A program made the position numbers and the translations under genes. Under the pieces are notes generated by a model. The model did not search any database, had not been told where the DNA came from, and saw only the letters and a list, made by a program, of their open reading frames with translations. From contig CALLQI010000018.1 in assembly GCA_938014885.1 (NCBI GenBank), forward strand, positions 372,001 to 436,000: DNA of 64,000 nucleotides, read 5' to 3'. This DNA comes from an uncultured bacterium (GTDB taxonomy: Bacteria > Planctomycetota > UBA8742 > UBA2392). Shown here piece by piece: positions 46,558-54,012 of the stretch. Each line of letters begins with the position of its first letter. Positions within the stretch are counted from its first letter, which is position 1.

Positions 46558-48825
46558 ATGGTCAGCAGCCTCAGCAAAGAAACCGCTCGCATCTCGGAAC
46601 TCATCAAGCAGGAACAACTGGGCGAAATCGAAAGCGTCTGGGCGGAAGCCCTGGAGAAGGCGCCCTCGGAAATCGACACCTTTCTTTCGCTGGCTGAAAA
46701 GCTGTCCAAGGCGGGCCACGGCGAAAAGGCCGGCAATTTGCTTGAGCAGGTGGTGAATAAGCTCGACAGCAGCGGTGAGCACATCAAGGCCGTGCATGTA
46801 CTGGGCGAAGTCGCGCGTGTTGCGCCGCGCAACGCAAACCAGAAAGAGCTTGCCAAACAGGTCTTCGCCAACGCATTCGCGGACCTGCCGGGTTTTGACA
46901 AGTGCGTGGCCAAGGCAGAAGAAGAGTCCAAGGGCAGCGATAACCGCTTTGTGAAGTCGCTGTACGAACAGCTCAAGTTCCAGCCCGGTGACTGGGTGTT
47001 TCACGATGCCGGTTGGGGCCTGGGCGAGGTGAAAGAAATCGACGCCGAGAACGGCGAGCTGAAGGTCGACTTCGCCAACAACGAAAACCACAAAGTGAAG
47101 CTGGGTGCGGCTGCGAAGTTCTTCCGCAAGCTGCCGCCCGACGACATCATGGTCATGCGCGCGGCCAAGGCCGACCAGCTGAAGCAGAACTGCAAGGATG
47201 ACCCCGAAGCCGTGATCCTGAACGTGCTGAAGGCGCACCACAACAAGAGCAACCTGAAGCGCATCAAGGCCGAACTGGTGCCCGCGGCAATTGACGCCAA
47301 GTCCTGGGCCAAGTGGTGGGCCGACGTGCGCAAGAAGCTGGCCAAGCACCCCTTCATCAAGGTCGGCACAGGCACCAACCCCACCATCGACCGCCTTGTG
47401 ACGGCGATGACCCACGAGGACGAAACCCGCGAACGTTTTGACTACGCGCCGCGCCTGCTGCAGAAACTCGAGATTGCCCGCCGCTACCTTCGCGATTCCG
47501 AGCGCGGCCCCGCGCGCCTGGCGCTTCTTAAGCACATCGCCGAGCAAGTCCGCAAGATCGCCAATCGTGACGGTGCGCTGGATGAACGCGCCCGCCCCGG
47601 GCTGCCCACCCTGGCCGGTGAGCGCATCCTGTGCGCCTTCCTGATCGACGACCTCAACAAGGCCGAACCCGAGCTGAACGCCGAGATTGGCTACGACGTG
47701 CTGGATCTGGTCCGCACTGAAGAAGACCTGCTCAAGCGCATCGAAGAAGTCCGCGACGCTGACTACCAGTGGCGCGCCCTTGAGCTGCATTCCAAGACCG
47801 CCGAAAAGGCGGGCCAGAACTGGGCCAAGGCATACGCCGGCGCCTTCGTACGCAACCTCAGCACGCTGTGGGACAGCGTCGCGCGCCGCATGCTCGACAA
47901 AGACCACCACGAGGCACTGCGCAAGGTGCTGGACCAGATCTGGGGCCAGTCAGACGAGTACCCGCTGCAGACCCTGTGGATTGTGCGCCGCGGCATCGTC
48001 GGCGGCGAACTGCCTCCGGGGCTGGAACTGCCCGCAGCCAACGAGTTGTTTGCGCGCCTGCTGTGGGTCATGAACAAGGTGCTGACCCGCATTGAACGCG
48101 GCGAGATCGCCCTCAAGGAAGTCCTGGCCAGCCTGCGTGCGGCCATGACCGAACGCAATTCGCGCCTGCTGGCAGCGGCGATGCAGGGCCTCAGCGAAGA
48201 ACGCGCCGCCCACCTGCTGCATGAGATCGAACGCTGCCGCGGCCTCAGCGATATTCACCTGCACACACTGCGCGACGCCGTGCTGCGCAGCTTCCCCAAC
48301 CTGCAGGCCAAGGCAGCCAGCCGCGCGGCCGCAATCATGGAAGAAGAAACCGGCGGCGAAATCCTGGCCACGGAAGCCGGCCTGCGGAAGCGCCAGTCCG
48401 AGCTCAAGCGTATCCAGGAAGAAGAACTGCCCGAAGTTGCCAAGCAGATTGGCGAAGCGCTGGCCATGGGCGACATCAGCGAGAACGCTGAGCTTGACGC
48501 AGCCCGCGAAAAGGAAAGCCGCCTGAAGGAAGCCGCCAAGGAGATCATGGAAGAACTCAAGCGCGTGCGCGTCGTCGAAAGCAAGGAAATCGACGCCAGC
48601 ACCGCGGGCTTCGGCACCAAGGTCACCCTCAAGCGCGAAGACGGCAAGACCAAGGTTTACACCATCCTCGGACGCTACGAGGCCGACCTTGCCAACAACA
48701 TCATCAGCAACGAAAGCCCGATCGCAAAGGGCATCCTGAACAAGCGTGCCGGCGAAAACGCGGTAGTGGAAACACCGGAGGGCGCCGTGAAGTACGAAGT
48801 AATCAGCGTCGAGAAGGCCGACTAG
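46558..48825 (+). CDS. Long GreA-type transcription factor with N-terminal extension
   Basis: This is a 755-residue protein. The last roughly 155 residues are a full GreA: the coiled coil with tip GDISENAELDAAREKESRL (GreA's acidic tip, about residue 643), then an FKBP-like domain (GTKVTLKREDGKTKVYTILG, ISNESPIAKGILNKRAGENAVVETPEG). GreA rescues backtracked RNA polymerase. The first roughly 600 residues are helical, TPR-like, with a beta module FQPGDWVFHDAGWGLGEVKEID (about 142) that resembles the CarD/TRCF RNA-polymerase-interaction fold. Chlamydial GreA is similarly long, so this is a PVC-type form. ATG 46558 is chosen over an upstream in-frame start because the conserved helix begins there. 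Confidence 0.88.
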   Translation: MVSSLSKETARISELIKQEQLGEIESVWAEALEKAPSEIDTFLSLAEKLSKAGHGEKAGNLLEQVVNKLDSSGEHIKAVHVLGEVARVAPRNANQKELAKQVFANAFADLPGFDKCVAKAEEESKGSDNRFVKSLYEQLKFQPGDWVFHDAGWGLGEVKEIDAENGELKVDFANNENHKVKLGAAAKFFRKLPPDDIMVMRAAKADQLKQNCKDDPEAVILNVLKAHHNKSNLKRIKAELVPAAIDAKSWAKWWADVRKKLAKHPFIKVGTGTNPTIDRLVTAMTHEDETRERFDYAPRLLQKLEIARRYLRDSERGPARLALLKHIAEQVRKIANRDGALDERARPGLPTLAGERILCAFLIDDLNKAEPELNAEIGYDVLDLVRTEEDLLKRIEEVRDADYQWRALELHSKTAEKAGQNWAKAYAGAFVRNLSTLWDSVARRMLDKDHHEALRKVLDQIWGQSDEYPLQTLWIVRRGIVGGELPPGLELPAANELFARLLWVMNKVLTRIERGEIALKEVLASLRAAMTERNSRLLAAAMQGLSEERAAHLLHEIERCRGLSDIHLHTLRDAVLRSFPNLQAKAASRAAAIMEEETGGEILATEAGLRKRQSELKRIQEEELPEVAKQIGEALAMGDISENAELDAAREKESRLKEAAKEIMEELKRVRVVESKEIDASTAGFGTKVTLKREDGKTKVYTILGRYEADLANNIISNESPIAKGILNKRAGENAVVETPEGAVKYEVISVEKAD

Positions 48826-48899
48826 TTGGGTTTTTGTGTGCTGTGTTTCCTGCCCCGGGGTCGCCAAACGGCCCCGGGTTTGCGTTCCAAGGGGATGCG

Positions 48900-49008
48900 G
48901 GCTGGAGGTTGGAGATTCGCGGTTTGGGAGACCAAGCCCGAAACACGAAGCCCGAAGCACGCCGTTAGAGCACTGGGCACTGGGCACCGAGCACTGGGCA
49001 CCGATTTC
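48900..49008. repeat. Heptad array, site C: fifteen 7-bp units in register
   Basis: From 48900 to 49004 the sequence divides into fifteen consecutive 7-mers with one phase: GGCTGGA, GGTTGGA, GATTCGC, GGTTTGG, GAGACCA, AGCCCGA, AACACGA, AGCCCGA, AGCACGC, CGTTAGA, GCACTGG, GCACTGG, GCACCGA, GCACTGG, GCACCGA. The last five share words with site B and the middle ones with site D. Just before lies CCCGGGG/CCCCGGG (48854-48860 with 48872-48878), a likely terminator of the GreA-like gene. No coding frame is supported. Confidence 0.85.
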
Positions 49009-49045
49009 TGTGGAACCTGTGCTCGCGCGCTCGTATCTCATCAGC

Positions 49046-50320
49046 ATGAACGACAAGCGCGTGATCGTGGCGATGGCGCTGCTGCTGGTGCTGCTCATGG
49101 CCGGGGCGGGTTACTGGCTGCTGCGTGAGCGTCCCGTCGAGAACCGCCCGGCGCAGGCCCGCAACTTGGACCTGCCGCAAGACGGGCCCCCAACCAACGG
49201 CACTCCACTGGCGGCAAACAACGCGACACCAGAACGCGACACCGGGCCTGACGCCCAACCAGACGTCAAGCCAGACGCTGAGCCTGAGAAAGAGCCCGAG
49301 AAGCAACCTGACCCACAGACTGATGCGTTGCCGAACATCCCCGCCATTGAGCTTGAGGGCTCGTTGACTCCGCTGGCCGACTGCGACAAGCGCCATTACG
49401 TGGTGCTGCGCGGCGTGGTTGTGGACCACAACAACCTGCCGGTTGCAGACGCGGCCATCTTCGCCGGCGCAACGGCGGCCGCTGCACTACCCGACAGCAC
49501 CGACGGGCCGCGCGGAAACCCCGCGCGGGCGCAGTACGCAGAGGCCCGGATCGGGGCCAGCAGCTATGACGGCCGTTTTGAGGTCCTGCTGGCGCTGGCC
49601 CACGGCTGGGACGGATTTTCCTTCTGCGAGTTGGCCGTGAGGGCCGACGCCGGCTACGCGACCAGCGCGGTCGTCAAGGTTGGCGCGACACTTGATCGAG
49701 GAGCCCATGAGCTAGAGCTCAAGATCCTTGCGCTGGGCGGTATTTCCGGGCGCGTCGTGGACGAGACCGGCGTCGGTGTGGCCGGTATCCGCGTGCAGGC
49801 CATCCACGAACCTGAGGAAGGCAGCAAACGCGCGGCCCCCAGCCGCACGGTCAGTGACGACGCGGGCAACTTCACTTTCGTGGGACTGGTGCCGGGCAAC
49901 TATCGAGTCAGCGTGGCCCACGCGATTGAAATCGGTAAGCCGGAAACAAGCCTGCGCCTGCCCGATGAATACCAGCCGGTAAAGTCCGAAGTGAACGGGG
50001 TTGTCGTTATCGGAGTCATCACGCCGTTGGGCGACGAACCGGTGGTGAAACTGCGCACGATTCTGGTGCTTACGCTGGAGCTCAACGGGCAACCGCTAGC
50101 CACAAAGGCCGTCAGCGTCGAGATGCACGGCGGTGAGGTGGTGGTCAAATCCGGCGTGGCCACGGACGCAAACGGGCTGGTGCGCTTTTCCGACCCGCCG
50201 GAAGGCACGACACGCCTCACGATCACGTTTGAAGGTTGCGCGCCGCTTGAGGTAAACCTGCCGGTGCTGCTGCCCGGCCAGGTCAATCACCTGGGGAACT
50301 ACGTACTGACCCCGAACTAA
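49046..50320 (+). CDS. Single-pass protein with carboxypeptidase-regulatory-like domains
   Basis: This is a 424-residue protein. Membrane helix at about residues 8-26 (VAMALLLVLLMAGAGYWLL), an Asp/Pro/Glu-rich linker (about 30-95), then two or three beta-sandwich domains of the carboxypeptidase-regulatory (CarboxypepD_reg, transthyretin-like) type. Motifs are VVLRGVVVDHNNLPVADAAIFA, ISGRVVDETGVGVAGIRVQA and GNFTFVGLVPGNYRVSV. It is probably held in the membrane with its domains outside. The 59968-63114 protein has the same plan but many more domains, so they are paralogs. Function is unknown; such domains act as adhesive or scaffold modules. Confidence 0.8.
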   Translation: MNDKRVIVAMALLLVLLMAGAGYWLLRERPVENRPAQARNLDLPQDGPPTNGTPLAANNATPERDTGPDAQPDVKPDAEPEKEPEKQPDPQTDALPNIPAIELEGSLTPLADCDKRHYVVLRGVVVDHNNLPVADAAIFAGATAAAALPDSTDGPRGNPARAQYAEARIGASSYDGRFEVLLALAHGWDGFSFCELAVRADAGYATSAVVKVGATLDRGAHELELKILALGGISGRVVDETGVGVAGIRVQAIHEPEEGSKRAAPSRTVSDDAGNFTFVGLVPGNYRVSVAHAIEIGKPETSLRLPDEYQPVKSEVNGVVVIGVITPLGDEPVVKLRTILVLTLELNGQPLATKAVSVEMHGGEVVVKSGVATDANGLVRFSDPPEGTTRLTITFEGCAPLEVNLPVLLPGQVNHLGNYVLTPN

Positions 50321-50340
50321 GCTGATATGCGGAACTGGTA

Positions 50341-50645
50341 CCGTGGGGCCGGGACGCGGCGATGCGTCCCGGCGCCACAACGGATCACCGAGGCGTGAGC
50401 GAATGCCTCGGCGGGAGAGTTGAATTCACGGGTGTCACGGTACGCACCAAAACCTCGCATCGGGGCGAACCCCGGGCCTTCAGCACAGCGAGGAGTACCG
50501 GGAGGGTCGGCATCCTCTTCAACGCCTGCGGGGTTAGCTGTCGGGCTAGGGCTGAAGAGTGCCCCCGGCTTTGCCGTTCGCCCCGGCGCCTGCGCGCTTT
50601 GGGTCCCCCGCTCCTCGAAAGGATTCGGCGACCCACAAGTTAGGG
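50341..50645. ncRNA. Candidate structured RNA with nested stems
   Basis: Complementary arms are dense in this gene-free stretch. GCCGGGACGC pairs with its complement (50348-50357 with 50364-50373). CCGAGGC/GCCTCGG follows (50388-50394 with 50405-50411). CCTCGC/GCGAGG (50453-50458 with 50488-50493) encloses GGGG-CGAA-CCCC (50462-50473). CCGGG/CCCGG (50498-50502 with 50564-50568) encloses CTCTTCA/TGAAGAG (50515-50521 with 50553-50559). GGGTC/GACCC (50601-50605 with 50630-50634) encloses TCCT-CGAA-AGGA (50612-50623). The strand is undecided: the tetraloops read CGAA on the plus and TTCG on the minus strand. A long minus-strand frame crosses it, without protein-like features. I do not know a matching RNA family. 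Confidence 0.45.
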
Positions 50646-50759
50646 GACACCAGCTTACAGTCAAGACAATGTTTTGGAGCAGCGTGCAACGATATGCCGG
50701 ACAAAGGGTTACTGCAGAAACTTGCCTGCGACGCGCGACCCGATTGTAATCACATGCAC

Positions 50760-51416
50760 CTATTCGCTGAACAGGTCGCGCTTGGCCCCGGGCCGTGGTG
50801 GGCGATCTTGGCGGGGGTCCGGACACGCGAATTCAGCTAGTGGGGCCTCCGTCGGCACCAGCAGCGCCTTGATCGCCGGGGGCTTTTGCGTGAGGTCCAG
50901 CCAAGTCGCAGCCTGTGCCGGCTCCAGAATCAGCGGCTCGCGATGGTGCAGTTGCTGCATCCAGCTGGATGCGGGCACGGTGACGATCGAGAAGCACTCG
51001 CCGGCCTCCGGGTCGTCGTTGAACAGGGCGCCCAGTGCCATAGCGTTGCCATCGGCGCGGTGGATGGCGTGGGGCTGGCGCTCGCCTTTGGGGCCCGTCC
51101 ATTCGTAGAAGCCGCCGACGAGCACCAACGCGCGGCGCAGCACCAGGGATTCGCGCCACAAGCTGTAATGCATGCTTTCGCGTTTGGCGTTGAAGACCGC
51201 GTTGGACTTGTCGGTGATGTAACCCCAGCGCATCGGCCGCACGCCGTTGGGGGTCAACACCGGGTACGACTGTGTGGGCGATACGTTGTTGCGCGGGCGG
51301 TTCAGGTCGCTGATCCATTCCGCGATCGCGGCGCGGGCCTGCGCCTGCAATTCCGGTGACAGAAACGCAATCGCGCCGTCAATCGCCTGCGCCGGCACAT
51401 AGAAGCGTCCGCACAT
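50760..51416 (-). CDS. SRAP-domain protein (YedK/HMCES family)
   Basis: This is a 218-residue SOS-response-associated peptidase. The N-terminal MCGRFYVP places the catalytic Cys at position 2, where it forms a thiazolidine crosslink with abasic sites in single-stranded DNA after Met removal. The other active residues are visible: NNVSPTQ, NAKRES, GFYEW with the conserved Glu, and a His in LHHREPLIL. The length is normal. It protects abasic sites from strand breakage. It stands alone, converging with the carboxypeptidase-regulatory gene at 49046. Confidence 0.93.
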   Translation of the reverse strand: MCGRFYVPAQAIDGAIAFLSPELQAQARAAIAEWISDLNRPRNNVSPTQSYPVLTPNGVRPMRWGYITDKSNAVFNAKRESMHYSLWRESLVLRRALVLVGGFYEWTGPKGERQPHAIHRADGNAMALGALFNDDPEAGECFSIVTVPASSWMQQLHHREPLILEPAQAATWLDLTQKPPAIKALLVPTEAPLAEFACPDPRQDRPPRPGAKRDLFSE

Positions 51417-51512
51417 GGTGGCTCCGTTCGCGGGCCAACTTTAGCAAGTGTACCGGGCGTCGTCCGGTACCGGCGGCTGACACGGGTCATGCCTTGGCGC
51501 TACACTTGCGCC

Positions 51513-52406
51513 ATGCCGACCCGACACCACATGCCGCAGCCGTTACTGGAGTATGCCGAGCACCTGGCCGCGCTGGCCCTGCGCGAAGACCTGGGCGAAG
51601 GCGACCTTACCGGCAAGGTGCTGCTCGCGGCGGACAAACCCGCCAGCGCCGAATTGCGCGTAAAGCACGACGGTGTGCTGTCGTGCCTGCAATGGCTGGG
51701 CGTGGTCTTCAAGCAACTGGACCCCGGCGCGGTGATCGAGTTGCGCGCCTCTGACGGCGACCGCGTTCGCGCCGGCTCCGTGGCCGCCAGCGTGCGATGC
51801 AACCAGCAGGCACTAGTGGCGGGAGAGCGCACGGCATTGAACCTGCTGCAACGCATGTCAGGCATCGCGACCATGACCGCGCGCTTTGTGGACGCGATTG
51901 AGGGCACCGGCGCGATCATCTTCGACACCCGCAAGACCACGCCCGCGATGCGCCTGTTCGAAAAGTACGCGGTGCTGTGCGGCGGCGCGGCCAACCATCG
52001 CCTGGGCCTGTTTGACGCCATGATGATCAAGGACAACCACCTGTACCTGAGCGGCCTTGGGCTGAAAGACGCCATCGCGAAACTGCGCACGGCTCACCCC
52101 GACCTGCACCTGACGGCAGAGGCCGAGAGCGTGGCGGAGGCCAAGGACGCGATCAACGCCGGGGCCGACGTCGTAATGCTGGACGATTTTTCGCTTGAGC
52201 AGATCCGCGAGGTGGTGCAGTGGCGCTCAGGGCAGCCCGAAGCTGTAAGAAAGTGCCAGCTTGAAGTGTCGGGTGGTGTCACACTTGCCACGGTCCGCGA
52301 TTACGCACTGACCGGGATCGAACGAATTTCGGTCGGAACCATCACACACTCGGCACCCGCCCTGGACTTGAGTCTGAAGGTCCTTAGACCTCCAACCAAG
52401 AACTAA
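51513..52406 (+). CDS. nadC: Nicotinate-nucleotide pyrophosphorylase (carboxylating)
   Basis: This 297-residue enzyme converts quinolinate and PRPP to nicotinic acid mononucleotide in NAD synthesis. Family landmarks are EDLGEGDLTGK, ERTALNLLQRMSGIAT, IFDTRKTTPAMR (quinolinate/PRPP-binding Arg and Lys), GGAANHRLGLFDAMMIKDNH and VMLDDFSLEQI, with SGGVTLATVRDYALTGIERISVG closing the barrel. The start at 51513 is one of three close ATGs; the first helix begins near 51531, so residues 1-6 are uncertain. NadA and NadB are not nearby. Confidence 0.94.
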   Translation: MPTRHHMPQPLLEYAEHLAALALREDLGEGDLTGKVLLAADKPASAELRVKHDGVLSCLQWLGVVFKQLDPGAVIELRASDGDRVRAGSVAASVRCNQQALVAGERTALNLLQRMSGIATMTARFVDAIEGTGAIIFDTRKTTPAMRLFEKYAVLCGGAANHRLGLFDAMMIKDNHLYLSGLGLKDAIAKLRTAHPDLHLTAEAESVAEAKDAINAGADVVMLDDFSLEQIREVVQWRSGQPEAVRKCQLEVSGGVTLATVRDYALTGIERISVGTITHSAPALDLSLKVLRPPTKN

Positions 52407-52494
52407 GGTCACACCCGCGCGTGTACGATTAACTGCCAAAATGTAAGGTTATTGGTTCTTACACGCGAACATTCTGCGCAAAACGAGCGATTTT

Positions 52495-52524
52495 CCTTGC
52501 CCTTTGCCGTACATGGGGTATTAT
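52495..52524 (+). promoter_or_regulatory. Sigma70-like promoter of the 52530 RNA candidate
   Basis: TTGCCC (about 52497-52502), a 16-nt spacer and TATTAT (52519-52524) make a good sigma70 match on the plus strand. No protein frame follows; the next sequence is the long inverted-repeat tract. Confidence 0.55.
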
Positions 52525-52529
52525 TCCTG

Positions 52530-52690
52530 TGTCAGACAACTGGAAGCATCGGGGGTTGGCCCCTCCTCCCCCGACTGAGTGCCTCCTTCCCGTTGCCGGA
52601 CCTACGGAAGCCAAACCACACTGTATGTGAGCGACCAGTGTGCAAGGTTCCAAAGGCCGGCAACCGGGAAGGGGGCACTCGACGTTTGGG
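52530..52690 (+). ncRNA. Candidate rod-shaped structured RNA
   Basis: GAGTGCCTCCTTCCCG (52577-52592) pairs with 52665-52680 over 16 bp with one G-U. Next inward, TTGCCGG pairs with CCGGCAA (52593-52599 with 52657-52663) past one bulged base. Further in, GGAA-CC pairs with GG-TTCC, and CACACTG pairs with CAGTGTG (52617-52623 with 52636-52642). C-rich and G-rich flanks (52561-52572 with 52688-52698) can extend the rod. A sigma70-like promoter ends just upstream. The rod form recalls 6S RNA, but the unbroken stem leaves no central bubble, so that identity is not supported. The region lies between nadC and a convergent gene. Confidence 0.5.
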
Positions 52691-52725
52691 GGGGGGGTTG
52701 AGGCCCTACCCCAGACCTCGACGGC

Positions 52726-53949
52726 TCAGTCGTCTTTGGCCGCGGCCTGGCGCCACGGCGTCAGCTTCTGCAGTGCCGAACCCGCCTGATACCATGCCTT
52801 TTCGGACGCTTGCCAGGTGAACGGCCCCTTGCTGCGGCCGACCTTCAGCGGCTGCCACTTCTTCTTGTCTGCCTGGTACTGGTGCAGCTCGCCGCCGAGC
52901 AACACCAGCGCTTCGCCGCCCGGGCCCATGCTGCCCATGCCGGGCGTTCCGGTGCCGCCGATCTGCGCCAGCACCTCCCAGCCCGCGTCAGTCCCCTCAC
53001 CGGTCCGCTGCAGCACGGCCCAGCCGGACATGCCGGTTCGGCGGGTTGCTAGCGCCAGCAACTGCCCGGCCTGGTCGCGTGCGTACCGTACGGGAAACCA
53101 TTGGTCGGGTTCATCGAAGGTGGCTGTCTTGCCCCACGTCGCGTCAACCAGCGTCCAGAGTTCGAGTCTGTCCTGCGGACTGTTGTGGTCGAAGCTGCCG
53201 ATGAGGCCAACGTTTGCGCCGGGCACCAGCGCCACGCGCTTGGGTGCCTTCCAGTCCGGCATCGGAATCTCTTTCAGCCCGGTGGCATCGAGACGTTGCA
53301 GCACGTTGCCCTCTTTCCCCGCCATCAGCAGCCAAGTGGCATCAGCTTCAATGGCCGTTTCGAGCACGCTGCCTTCCAGCGCATGCGGCAAGGCAACCCA
53401 TCTGCCTTCCTTGAGCTGCAGCATCGGCTCGCCTTCCTGCAAAGCCATCAGCCCCAGATGCGTGGCAAACAGGCGGGCGTTTTCCGGCCACGAGGCCGCG
53501 TTGACCCACTCGTGTGTGTAATCGGGTTCGGGCCATTTCGGCGCGCCGGCCTTTACCCAGTCGATCAGGACTTGCAGGTCGGCTTCGGGCAACTCGGCTT
53601 CGATGCCGGGGCGGCCGTGTTCGTCGAAAGCGCGTGGCATCTTGCCTTCGACGGCGATGATGTAGATCAGCCGTGACTCTTTGGCGCTGCCGGCCACGAC
53701 GGTCTTGGTCTTGATCAGCTGGTCGTAGTCAAGGATCCAGTCCAGCGGCACGGTTTCGCCATAGGCCTTCTTGCCGGGCTCGCCGTGGCAGGGCCAGCAG
53801 TTCTCGCGCAGCACGAAGTAGGCCTGCGTCGCCAGCGCCTTCGTTTCAGCTTCTGCGGCCTTGTCAGGATCGGCCGGTTGCTTGTCCTGGGCCAGCGCGG
53901 CGCACAGCAGCGCGGTTACGCACAGCAAAGCGGGCGGGATGGTTCGCAT
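52726..53949 (-). CDS. Secreted protein with planctomycete-type cytochrome c domain
   Basis: This is a 407-residue protein with a signal peptide (residues 1-20, ending ALAQ). The heme site ENCWPCHGEPGKKAYG (CxxCH, about residue 51) sits in the PSCyt1-like domain, which continues with VVAGSAKESRLIYIIAVEGKMP, where a distal Met can ligate heme, and LQVLIDWVKAGAPKWPEP. After residue 150 the protein is beta-rich with WxxxxG repeats, propeller-like (LFATHLGLMALQEG, LLMAGKEGNVLQRL). It is probably periplasmic and involved in electron transfer, but unlike typical planctomycete versions no PSD1 or DUF1501 partner genes are adjacent. Confidence 0.82.
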   Translation of the reverse strand: MRTIPPALLCVTALLCAALAQDKQPADPDKAAEAETKALATQAYFVLRENCWPCHGEPGKKAYGETVPLDWILDYDQLIKTKTVVAGSAKESRLIYIIAVEGKMPRAFDEHGRPGIEAELPEADLQVLIDWVKAGAPKWPEPDYTHEWVNAASWPENARLFATHLGLMALQEGEPMLQLKEGRWVALPHALEGSVLETAIEADATWLLMAGKEGNVLQRLDATGLKEIPMPDWKAPKRVALVPGANVGLIGSFDHNSPQDRLELWTLVDATWGKTATFDEPDQWFPVRYARDQAGQLLALATRRTGMSGWAVLQRTGEGTDAGWEVLAQIGGTGTPGMGSMGPGGEALVLLGGELHQYQADKKKWQPLKVGRSKGPFTWQASEKAWYQAGSALQKLTPWRQAAAKDD

Positions 53950-53966
53950 GTCGGTCAGTGTAACAA

Positions 53967-53990
53967 ACAGGCCGCCCTAAGGCGGCCTGT
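53967..53990 (-). terminator. Terminator after the 54013 gene
   Basis: ACAGGCCGCC (53967-53976) pairs perfectly with GGCGGCCTGT (53981-53990) around CTAA. On the minus strand TTTGTT follows. It separates the coiled-coil gene from the heme-protein gene. Confidence 0.8.
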
Positions 53991-54012
53991 GTCGGCTTGC
54001 GGCACGAGCGCG

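Noticed and set aside
46380..46976. Longer start for the 45381 epimerase
   Set aside because: The extra N-terminal 200 residues are antisense to the GreA-like gene, and the Rossmann fold begins exactly at 46379.
50317..50826. 169-codon minus-strand frame over the 50341-50645 region
   Set aside because: It has low-complexity Pro/Arg/Ala text, no domain, and overlaps the SRAP gene start region. The nested stems explain the sequence better.
52530..52690. 6S RNA
   Set aside because: Rod shape and size fit, but the stem is nearly continuous where 6S needs a large open central bubble.
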